A stretch of DNA of 64,000 nt from Plazaster borealis. Its lineage: Eukaryota > Echinodermata > Asteroidea > Forcipulatida > Labidiasteridae. Below are positions 34,001-46,000 of this stretch, piece by piece. Position 1 is the stretch's first letter; the number at the start of each line of letters is the position of its first letter. The stretch spans positions 2,946,318 through 3,010,317 of the forward strand of contig CM037462.1 of the NCBI GenBank assembly GCA_021014325.1, given 5' to 3'. The notes beneath the pieces were generated by a model. The model had not been told where the DNA came from. It saw nothing but the letters and a program-made list of their open reading frames with translations, and ran no database searches. A program made the translations under genes and the position numbers.

Positions 34001-37000
34001 TCCGCGGTGCCAGAGGGGCCAAGTATGGGGAGCTTGCGAACGAATGTGGTGAGACGTACTACTTCTATGGCTGGGCCCTGTTGGAATTATCCCGCATGGA
34101 GACAGGTGTCTTGGGTAACGCCCTGGACGGTGTGCCAGAAGAGGAACAGGGCGAGTCTGACGGGGAGGCCGACAATGTTGAAAACCCTGACAAAGTAGAA
34201 GGTAAACTTAAACACTCTTGTATCAATATCATTGTGGCGCGTCGTGGCCGAGCGGTTAAGAACACCGGACTCAAGCTCTGGTGTTTCTGATCAGCAGTGT
34301 GTGGGTTCGGGTCCCGCTCATGATACGCGTCTCCTTGAGCAAGGCACTTTATGGTAATTGCTTCTCTCCACCCAGGAGTACAAATGGGTACCGGCTAGAA
34401 CTGGGGAGTAACCTGCGATGGACTGGCATCCTGTCCAGAGGGAATAGAAATATTCTCAGTCGTTTAATGCCAAGGAAACCGGGTATAAACACCGGCCATA
34501 TTGGCTCAGGACAAAGCTTACTCGGGACAGACTTTACTTATCAATATCATCAATGTTGGAATTGAATAATGTCTGCAGACCTTGTGCTTGAGCACAGAGC
34601 TAGTAAACTGTGCACTTTACTTCAGGTCCTAACTAGTAAACTGTGCGCTTTACTTGACCCCAGGAAGTTTTATTAGCCCAAATTTTAAACATGTATTGTC
34701 AAAGCCTTATCTCTTTGATATGTTAATGGTAGCTATCACAAACCAGATTTGTCAAATGAAATTACATTCACACACTCAAAAATAAATTAACACTTTTGGG
34801 AATTTATTATTCACATGTGAAAAGGAAGAAATATGAGCATTTTAAACAAGTAGGTTGCACAGTTTTTTAGAAACCCAGACATTGTTAAGTGTGTGTAATC
34901 TGGCTTCATCTAAACCTAAAACAACCAGGGCCAAATTTCATAGAGCTGCTTTAGGTAGCTAAGCACAACAAAATTATGCTTACCAGAACAAGGTTACCAG
35001 CCAAAATACCATTTCACAAAATATACAATCTGTGGCTGGTATCCTGCTTGGAAGATTTTGGAAATTGAAAAAGAAGAAGGTAAAACAAAAAAAGGGAAAA
35101 AAAGAGAGAAAAACAATCGCAATTCGTTTATGACCTCCCCAGAGAAGGAAAGGGAACAAATTTTCCACGATGTTCAGGAGGCCCTTGAGTCCAAAGAAGA
35201 GGCCAAAAAGGAGGAGGGGAACAAAGAAAGCGCATCTGAGAAAGAAGACGATATGACAGAGTCCGGCAAAGAAGCCACAGATAAAGAGGAAGCTACCGAT
35301 AAAGACGAACCCACCGATAAAAAAGGCGCTACAGATAAAGAAGATGTCACCGATAAAGATGATGTCACAGCTGGTGATCAAAAAGTGAAAGAGGCCAATA
35401 AGGAGAAGAATAAGGATAAGGAGGAGATCGAGATGGATGTGGATGGGGAAGAGAAAAAAGACGAGACTAAAGACAGTGATGGAAAAGATGAAGACAAAGA
35501 CGAGAAAGAGGGGAAAGGTACAAGTTTTTTCGGACGTCACGCAGACACAGCTCACTGTCTGCTTCATGTTCGTTGTCATGGTTGACTTGGCAACCAGCTG
35601 ATGGCAACAGTTTTGTTTTCTTTTCTGTTATCTCACTCAGGTTGGAGGTGGTATACTCACGATGGAAACATCAAGAAATTCATTTTTAACATTTGCAAAC
35701 ACTTTTTCTGTAAGGGGCCATTCAATAATAATGTTTTAAAACTTCAATTATTTTTTCTCAAAACTTTGGGAGGGTGTGTGTGAAAGAAAATATTTGAAGA
35801 TTAAAATTCAGTTTTCAATTAAAATAATAGAAAAAAATAGTTTTGTACCAAATATCCTTTGGTCGCTGAGGTGATCATGAATTTCTTCTTCACATAAAGT
35901 AGGCCTACATATTACAAAGTTGCCTGTTGGAAGCCAGGAAAAGCCAATGAAAACTCCTGAGCTGGGAGAGCCATGATCTAACATATCAGCGTTATCTGAG
36001 ACATTACTTTGTTCTTCAATGTATACAGGGCGAATCAAAAAAAATGATACACTTTTTAAATTGTCAATATATTTCAGCATTTTAGCAATTATCAAACAAT
36101 GGTCACATGTACTTGTAGAGAAACATCTTATGCTTCATTTGATACAAGTGTTACATAACAATTTTTCATTAGTTGACTGCACAGGAAAAAATTTATTGAC
36201 TCCTGTCAAATCTGACTTGCGCCAAAGTCCATGCAGTTCTGATAGGCCTACACCAGGCATGCATGCAAGATATGTTCACTGTCCTTTTTTTGGTGCTTTT
36301 CAACCACTGAGAAGTTGGCGCAAGTCAGATTTGACAGGAGTCAATAAATTGTTTCCTGTGCAGTCAACCATGAAGAATTGTTATGTAACACTGGTATCAA
36401 ATGAAGCATAGGATGTTTCTCTACAAGTACATGTGACCATTGTTTGATAATTGCTAAAATGCTGAAATATATTGACAATTTAAAAAGTGAATCATTTTTT
36501 TTGATTCGCCCTGTATAGTTGTACATGTATAATTGAACATTATTAAAAAATAAAAATCAAAATTTGGGGTGTGTGGGTTAAAACATTTGTTAAAAAAATT
36601 TGGGGTGTGTGAAAAATGTAAACATTTGGTTACTCTAGTCTGAATGGCCCTAAAAGTTATAATTTTTACCCAGTGTCTTCTTTGCTTTTTATTTTGTCTT
36701 TAAAAGATATTTTTCACTTTTTAATTTATTTATTACACAATGAGTAGTTTTCACATGGTTTAATAATCGTATTACATTGGTTTGGTAAAGTTATTGCACT
36801 GTTCTTTTTTTATTAAATAAGAGCTAATCTTTTGAATTTTGCATTATTAATGATTTTTATTTTGTTTATTCAGGTATTAAATTTTGGTTTGGGTTACCTA
36901 ATTTATTCGTTAACTAATTTATTCGTTCAAGTTTTAAGAAAAATTTATTTTTAAAAAATTGTATTGATCTACATGTATATTTTTTATCAGAAATGTATCT

Positions 37001-40000
37001 TTTTGTGGCAACGTCACTTTTGTTTCACTGTTCACCACTCAATTGTTGCACAATTTGTTTTTTTTGTCACCATTCATAAATTTATTAACCTGTTCATTAT
37101 TTATTTGAAGAATTTTCTTCTTTTTATCACCTTTGGTCACCATTTAAAATGTTATAAGCCACTTAAAGGAAGTGTGTACTTTGGTAATTGTCAAAGAACA
37201 GCATACTCACTTAGTGTGCCCCAACATATGCATACAATAACAAACCTGGTAATATTTGGGCTCAATTGGTCATCGAAGTTGCAAGAAAATAATGGGGAAA
37301 AAAACATCCTTGTTGCATAGAATTGTGTGCTTTCAGATGCCTGAGATCCCAGTTTTTTGTTGAAAAATTACCTCTTTCTCTAAAACTACATTACTTCTAA
37401 GGGGGTCGTTTTTAACAGTGTTTGATAACACAGCTCTCCAGTGCTCTTTACCAAGTAAGTTTTTTATGCTCATTACTCAACAAATTAAGGACCATAAAAC
37501 CTGACTTGGTAAAGAGCACTGGAGAGGTGTTGATGCTGGAATCTCAGACATCCATACCGAACACAATGGTGGCAGCCTATCGATCTCTTTTATTCCTATT
37601 GTCCAACAAAGGATCAAAGGTCTAGAATTTGGGCTTACACAAATATCCCAGATGTAATTATTACATCGATTAAAAAGGATTGATCCAAGTTTTCTTCTTT
37701 TCCATTTGGCAGACGAGGGAGCAGGACCGAGCGAGGAGAAGGCAGGAGGAGGCGAAGGAGATGGGGACGAGGATGATGATGATGATGGTGAGGGTGGAGA
37801 GGATGGAGATGAAGATAAAGCCGAAGGGGGTGAAGAAACCAAAGTAAGATGTTGATGAAAATACTACAGATAATAATGATCTTGGGTTCTTATATAGCGC
37901 ACATATCCTAGTAGATAAAGCAAGGCGCTTTTTATCATTATTATCCCTGTTCATCGGGCATACTTGGCCCATTAGTCAAACTCTCTCAACTCCCTGGGGA
38001 GCATACAACCTCAAGCTGCTAATATGTGAAGTGTTGGGATAAACGTTACAACCTTTTTGCCAACATAGGTCTGTAGCCAGCCTCTGTCTTTAGCCAGCCT
38101 CTGTTTTCTCTACAGATATTTTCATGGTAAATGTGCCACCAGTGTGTCTGACCTGGTTCCTCCTATCAGGGTGTTTGATGAGTGTGAAACCAGGCTTTCT
38201 GCTTGTTCTCATCCATACACTCTAGCTTCCACATACTGTATCTCTTTGGAACTCCTTGCCAGTGCCTGGTGCATGTTTCCCTGCATCCTAAAATCAGACT
38301 GGTTTTAGAGGAATATCAAATCCTAAGTTTAGCTCCCTAGAGATGTTTTCATGTTAAATTTTTTTTCTTGTAGCCCCTTACCCCTTTCGGGCAAACTTGT
38401 GTTAAAAATCAAATAGGCCTACCTGAATGTCTTCCTTCAGTTTTGCTGATTTTCCTAATTTGGTTACTGTTTTTCAGGAAGAGGAGGTTTCCAATTTCCA
38501 GTTGAGTTGGGAGATGCTGGAGCTTGCCAGAGTAATATTTTCAAAGTAAGATAAAAACATTAATCTTTTAGATTTTCTTTGTGAATTTGTATGTTGTAAT
38601 TGGTTGAACCTACACCGGTGTGGGGTAGGCACTGTATACTCATTCAAATTTTTCGTTAAAACTTTCTTTGTTTGTTGTCAGGGTTTCATTTTGACAACAA
38701 TATTTCCCTCAAACACTCTTCAGTCTCCTGACAATGACTAGAGCAGGCTGGACAAAACGTTGAGACCAATTCAAAACTCACCCTGCGGCAGTGAAGTTAA
38801 TAATGAGAAGACCCCTCGATCCACTAAGTGACAGTAATAGTCCCGGCCAATTTCCTACCTCCCCAGGTTAAAGTACTTAATAAGCTGGACAGTTCTTTTC
38901 AGAACTTAGTAGTCTCCCGAATTCAGGAATTTACTCCGCGGCAGTAGAATAAATAGCAAGACAAGTTCTCAAAGAACAAAATCTGCACAGCAAAGTAGAT
39001 ATACACACATGGTGTTACTGCAAACTGAATATACAATATTTCCCTCCAAAAGTTTTTGTCTGAAAATTAATACCATGTGTAGTACCAGGGTTTGCCCTTA
39101 ACTTTTTCATGAGTGACTTACTAGCCGGACCAGTTAGCTTGTCATTTCACTAGTCCGTATTTCAAATGAAGTAGGGATGCTTTTCAACACTAAACTAGTC
39201 AGCTGGACCCCTTGGAGAGAATTTTGACTGGTGTGTTTTAACCGGCATTTGGCCAGTGGACCACTGCTAAGGGAGAATGCTGGGTACCGGAAGAGTTTTG
39301 GAAATAATGGAGTGAACTGGGGCAAATTTCATAAAGCTGTTTACAGAAAATTCTGCTTCGCAAATTCCTTTGCTAAGCAAGAAATGAGCGGGGTACCAGT
39401 CACAGGAATGGTAATTGTTTGGTGTTTTGGCTGGTAACCTATTTTTTCCTAAGCCAGAGTTTTCTGTGCTTAGCAATTTTTTGTGCTTACATGCTTTATG
39501 AAATTGGGCCCTGGCTATAAAAGCAGCTTTGTGAAATTTTGGCCGGAACCCGAATCCTAATTGATTTTGTCAACTTCTGTTATTTCATGGCAGTGTTGAA
39601 TTTTATTTTCATCATCTTGGTTACCTTGTTCAGGCAAGAGGCAGACAACAAAGAGTTCAAACTCAAGGTGTCGCAGGTTTACCTGAAGCTCGGTGAGTTG
39701 GGTCTGGAGACCGGTCAGTACGGCCAGAGCATCGAGGACTTCACCCAGTGTTTGACCAGACAAAAAGAGCAACTCGAATCGGACAGTAGACTACTGGCTG
39801 AAACGTATCCTTTCTTTTCACTATTAAGGTCTCATCCGAATTAAAGTTATGAGATAGGATTAGTAAGGACCAAAAATATGATTGTTTAAAGTCTGAAAAG
39901 CTTACTGATTATGAAGTTCGTACTAGAACAATTTTTTGTGTGAAATATTGCCCTCTTAAATGAAATGAAGTCATACTTGAGAAAACTGTATCTGAAAACC

Positions 40001-43000
40001 TTAAATAAATAGGCATTTTTAATGTGGCAAATCAATCTAAAGAGACGTCCATAATATATCCAGTGAAAAGAAAGCAAAATATCAATCGGAGAAAACATAC
40101 AATAATTAACAATGGAAAGCAACAAAACTGTGAGTTAGAGAAGTACATCTTGAAAAGGTGAGTTTTGAGAGTAACTTTGAAATTGTGTACATCGGAAATA
40201 TTACGAATATCTTGAGGAAGTTTGTTCCAGAGGGAAGATCCAGCATGTGCGAATGAACGATCCCCCCATAAGGTGCGAGTTTTAGGAACAAGTGATTAGT
40301 GAGGATACAAAATATGAATATTTAATTTTAGTTTGAAAGCTTACTGATCATGAAGTTCATACTAGAACCATTTTTCTTCTGTGAAATATTTCTCTCTGAA
40401 TTGAATTAAGTCATATTCAAGAAAACTGTCTGAAAACCTTTAAAAACAAATGCAACAGCTGATTTCGGACAATGTCCACCCAACCAAGGCCAAATAAGCA
40501 GAACATTTTCTTAACAGTTTTCTGCCAAGCAAAACTTGGCAGGGAACCAGTCACAGATGGTACAGGTGATATGGTATTTTGGCTGGTAACCATATTCTGG
40601 TATTGAAGCAAAATTGTTTTGTGCCGAGTTGTTGTTTGAGCTTAAGCAGCTCTAAGAAACTGGGCGCTGTCAAATACATATTTAGCCATCGTTTGCTGTT
40701 TGAGGCAGCTTTCTCTTTTTTGTAATTTGGATGTTGCATGTCTGCATTTACACGTTATAATTACTCTAGTTTCTCGGTCGAAAGTAACACTACTTGATAG
40801 ATTCGAAGGAATCCTTAACCACCTGAAAACCAGTTACTATAACTTGGCGTTGGCGAACTCATTCGACCAGAAGTTTGACAAGGCAATTGAGGTACGTAAT
40901 GAAACAGCTAGGGTTGGGGCGTTTAACTCTTTTACACGCCGACCGGTCGCTAGCGACTGGTTTAAATCCCTTCAGAAAAATAATTGTAAAACGAAAAATC
41001 AAAGATCGCACGGCCACACAGTTTTCAGAATTGGAAAGAGGACTCTTGAGGGCGCTATTGTGACCTGTTTTTGGGTTGTCACCATTTGCAAAAAAAAAGA
41101 GTAAACAATTAATGTGTCCATATGATCAATTTATCTCTAAAATTATCCGGGTAACCATTTAACGTAAGAAATACATTAAAATCCAATCGTAATTTTTATT
41201 AAACGCTCTAACGAAGCTGACAGTGAACAAATCAATGAGACCTCTGTTTTCTTTCCCAGACACTATCCAGGGAGAATGATTGACATCCCTTTTGTTGGTC
41301 GGAATGTGTCTTTTCTTATGATCCCTTACCATTTGTATTACATTATTTTTAATCCCCTATAATTTGTTGAACATTTTGCTTTGCACACTGAAAACACTAC
41401 ACCAGTGCAAAGGTAGTCTTAGTTTCAAGACGCTCCAGTTGTGTAGTCACAAACAGTCACGAAAACCTAACCGCTATCGGCCCACGAACCACTCGCTGCC
41501 AGAGGGCGCTATCATTCCTGTAACTGATATCTGTGATAGTGTTTCGCGGGGTGATAATGGTTACAGGAATTATAGCGCCCTCCTGCAGTGACTTGTTTTT
41601 TGCGTGACTGTTCATAATTACACAACTGGAGTGCATCGGAACCAAGACTAGTGCAAAGGTTTTGCACCACTGTGGTTTTGTGACCTTCAAGACTGGCCTT
41701 TCTTTTTCCTAGAGGAACCCTTCTCTTTCTGTTGCAAAGAGTGGCAGTATGTGTCCTGGGGTCGATTTCACAAAACTCTTCCTAACTCAGGACTAGTCCT
41801 AGGCAATGCTAAGAGATAGGACTAGTCTTAAGGTAAGACCAGTTACTGGTCCTAACTTCAGATAAGACTAGTCTTATCTGAAGTTAGGACCAGTAACTAG
41901 TCTTAACTTAAAGTCACTGAACACGTTTGGAAATTGTCAAAGACCAGTGTTCTCACTTGGTGTATCCCAACATATGCATAAAATAACAAGCCTGTGAAAA
42001 TTTGGGCTCAATTGGTCATCGAAGTTGCAAAGAAAAAACATCCTCGTTGTACAAATTTGTGTGCTTTCAGATAGGAATAAAAACTTCTTGCAAGAAGTTT
42101 TTATTATTTTAGTGAGAAATTACATCTTTCTCAAAAACTATGTTACTTCAGAGGGAGTCGTTTCCTACAATGTTTTATACTATCAACAGCTCTCTGTTGC
42201 TTGTTACCAAGTAAGTTTTTATGCTAATATTTGTTTTGAGTCATTACCAAACGTGTCCTATCTCTTAGCATTGCCTAGGACCAGTCCTAAGTTAGGAAGA
42301 GTTTTGTGCAATCGACCCCTGGCTTATTCTTCATTTTCCTGAAATAAGGTGTCCCATCCTTCCAAGATTTCTATCAATTTTTCTCTCAATGTCTCTCCGC
42401 CTTTTATTGTCATCCCACAGAGCTTCGAGCAATCCACAGTGGTGATTAAGAACAGAATAGCTACACTGAAGAAGAAAGCAGACAATCAAACAGGTAAGAC
42501 CATATTTTTAACAGCAACATTACCCAAGCAAGGTCTGTAGTTTCTTTTTGTCTGGTTTTGGGGTTGTTGGTTTTTTTGGTCAAATGGCTTAGAAATATGT
42601 TGAACAAATTTCTGGTCCAGTAAACAATTTGAGCAACAAGCACTGCAGTCTTGCAAATTTTTTCCATCAATTGGAACCCAGCATTACAAAAAGTAAAAAA
42701 GATTTCCCCGTTTGGAGTTGCTGCGTCAAGTCTTTTTTTTTGTGACGTGGGACAGAGCAAGCGCATGTCCGTTCTGGCTTCCCTTGTTGGCGACGTTGAA
42801 AGACCAGCTGCCGATTTCACGAAACTTTACGCAACTGCGTAAGTCCACTTGCGCAACATTTATTGCTTAAGTTGTGCACCACTAACACAAGAAATCTTGC
42901 ACAAGTGGACTTACGCAGTTGTGTAAAATTTCATGAAATTGGCTACTGGCTTGGAATCACACGGAGGCCATGGCCTCTGTTGCCCCTGGTCTTGGCCTTG

Positions 43001-46000
43001 GTGCCCCTTCAACAGTTTCCCTTAGACTTTAAGATTTTCTAATGGAAGTGCCCTTTGCAAAATAAAAAATGGCCTTGCCCTCTGAAAGATGAAATTCCAG
43101 GCCTGAAAGGCGGTTGCTTTGATCAGCGGGGTGTAATAGATCGCTCTGTTTAGCTTCCATTTATTTTTTCCCGTCTGTTTTGAAATTCGTGTCTTTGCAG
43201 AGAAGCCGAGTGAGGAAGATGTGCTCCATGACCAGAACGAAATGAAAGAGCTTGAATTACTCATTCCAGAAATCAAAGTCAAGGTATTCATCGGCATTTT
43301 GCTGCTTCCTGTCTGTCATTTTTCGTTTTCCTGAGTGCTACATAGTGTAGTATTTATTTATTTATTTTATTTATTTCTTTATTTCTTTATTTATTTATTT
43401 CATACAGCATTATCCACAGTGCCAGAAATGGATGGATACAAAATTTAGTAATTGCAGTAAAATTCCATTAAAACATTGTGAGTTTTTTTAAATCGTACAC
43501 ACTTTCTTAAAGGGAAAGTTTACCTTTGGTGTTTTGAACTGTTCGATTGTTATAATCCTATATATAAATGTAGATATACAACAAAACTAAACAGTGAAAA
43601 TTTTAATTCAAAAGGTGGTCGTGTTTTTGAGATATCGCCGAAAATCCGGAGCGGTTAAGTCCACGCAGGAAGAATAATCCGTAATGGGAATACACTGAGA
43701 AACTTATCTGACAGTAGTGTTTCTCAGATTCAAATTTGGGGGGATGAAAACTGATATCTTTTTCCATAACTACGTTACTTCGAAGTGAAATGATTCTCAA
43801 AATGCTTTATACTATCGAAATCTGCTGAACTTCTACCCAAGTAGGTTGTTATTGCCATTAATTTTAAGAGTGATTACCAAATGTATACCTTCCCTTAAAG
43901 ATCTTTTGCTGAATCAAAATAATGTTTCCACTTTAGAATCACTTCTCAAAACTCATCCATTCCAGAAATCAAAGCTCAAAATAAATCCATCAGATACCGA
44001 GTATACAGTGCTTTACCCACATCGGTGTATGGCTAAAACCAAACAATATTCTTTATCCTGATGCAAATTTAACATACGTTAAAGGTATTTATTTTGTTGT
44101 TGTTGATAGATTGAAGATGCTAAAGCAGAAAAGAATTCGGCAGATACGGCTGCTGGACAAGCAAAGACATCCGCCTCCTCCAAATTTGTAAGTCCCTATT
44201 TTCCCCGGTTGTTTGGATTTACGAATTAAAACAAAGTATTGTTTTGGTTGGTGAGCTAGATCTCCTGTTTAGTGTGGATTTTTTAAAATTTTATGTTATG
44301 AGAGATCGCCTATCATCACAAGGCCGGACGGCCACTTCAAGGTGAGGGCTACACTTAAACTGATTTAGGCTATCGACCCAAATCAACTGCCACCAGGGGC
44401 ATGTTGCCACCTACTCCTGGGGCTGAAACAGGGTTGCCCCCTTCACAGTCCGTATAAGATTGTAGGCATGGGTATCATCCACTAGGAGCCTGGCTGGTAG
44501 AGCAGAATGCAATACCTTCCCAACTTTTTACGAAGCAATTATGGTTAAGTGCCTTGCTCAAGGGCACAAGTGTCATGACTGGGATTCGAACCCACACTCT
44601 GCTGCTGACAACACCAGAGCTTATAACTAGCCTGGAATTACACGGACGCCATGGCTGGCCTCTGTTGCCCCTGGGCCCAATTTCATAGAGCAGCTTAAGC
44701 AGAAAATCCTGCTCAACAATTGTCTGCTAAGCAGAAATGAGCAGGATACCAGTCACAAATTGTACATGTGACATGGTATTTTAGCTGGTAACCTTATTGT
44801 GGTGAGCATAGTTTTGTTGAGCTTAGCTACTTTTTGTGCTTAAGCAACTCTATGGATTTGGGTCCTGGTCTTTGCCTTGTATACCATGCCCGATATGGGG
44901 CAGAGGGTGTCCCCCCAATGTTCCAATACTTTAACACACTATTTTCCTCTTGTACAAAGTACCACCCTTAAAATCCTCTAAAGAATTCCTGAGATTCCAA
45001 GCACACAATGAAGACACAATATGGGGGGGGGGTATACCGTGCCCCATATCAAGCACCAAATGTGGCCTTGGTGCCCCTTCAAAGGTTTCCCATAGACTTT
45101 AAGATTTACCAATGGAAGTGCCCTTTGCAAAAAGAAAATGGCCTTGCCCTCTCAAAGATGAAATCTATGAACCTTTTATGGTGCTTGTCAAAAATTCCCT
45201 TTTAGAAATTATTTAATGTTTAAACAAATTAATGATAACAAACGACTTTTAACATTCAGGACCTTGGAGCATCGTCTTCGTCATCTTCGTCTGGGTTTGC
45301 ACCCTGCAGTTCATCAGCTCAAGCCAAACCTGTAAGTAGCATATCTTGGGTAGTCGGGGGTTTAAATTTTTGGGGCAATTGAAAAACAAAAAACCCACCA
45401 GACTTGTCCTGTTGTGAGTTTACTGGCCAGCTGCTAAAGTCACCGTCCTCGGACCTGCAGTAATTGTAAATTTTGACCCCTGGTATTTAGCTCCCACCCC
45501 AATAAAAAAAATCAAAGTTATTGTCAAAGAGATCTACCGTCATCTCAATTGTCTTCTTCCATTTGTCTCTTGGTACAGATTGCAGTAAGAAAGGTTGCTG
45601 ATGCCAAACCAGATGACGTCTCACATCTTGTACACAGAAAGGTAAGCTGATGACCTCTTGACCCTTAGTTGACCCCAAGTGACCCATTGATTTCCATCAC
45701 CTCATCATATCGGGCGGCAGAAATACCTTGTATGTGTCTATTAAACCCATGATAACATCTCTCCCTCATAACCTTTGACCCACGTCTGAGCCAGACAATT
45801 TATACAAATACAGGCATTTAACTTTTTCAGCTGATCAGGGCCCAATTTCATAAAGCTGTTTAGCAGAAAATTCTGCTAAGCAAATTTCTTTGCTAAGCAA
45901 GAAATGAGTGGGGTACCAGTCACAGCAATGGTGTATGGTATTTTGGCTGGTAACCTATTTTTCCTAAGCAAGAGTTTTCTGTGCTTGGCAAGTTTTTGTG

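Noticed and set aside
34980..35579. 199-residue minus-strand open frame rich in Phe/Ile/Leu that looks like a membrane protein
   Set aside because: It is the antisense of the NASP Lys/Glu-rich exon, where GAA/AAG codons read as TTC/CTT on the other strand.
36019..36526. Two similar open frames facing each other as a divergent gene pair
   Set aside because: They are the same sequence read from the two arms of the 36022-36517 hairpin.
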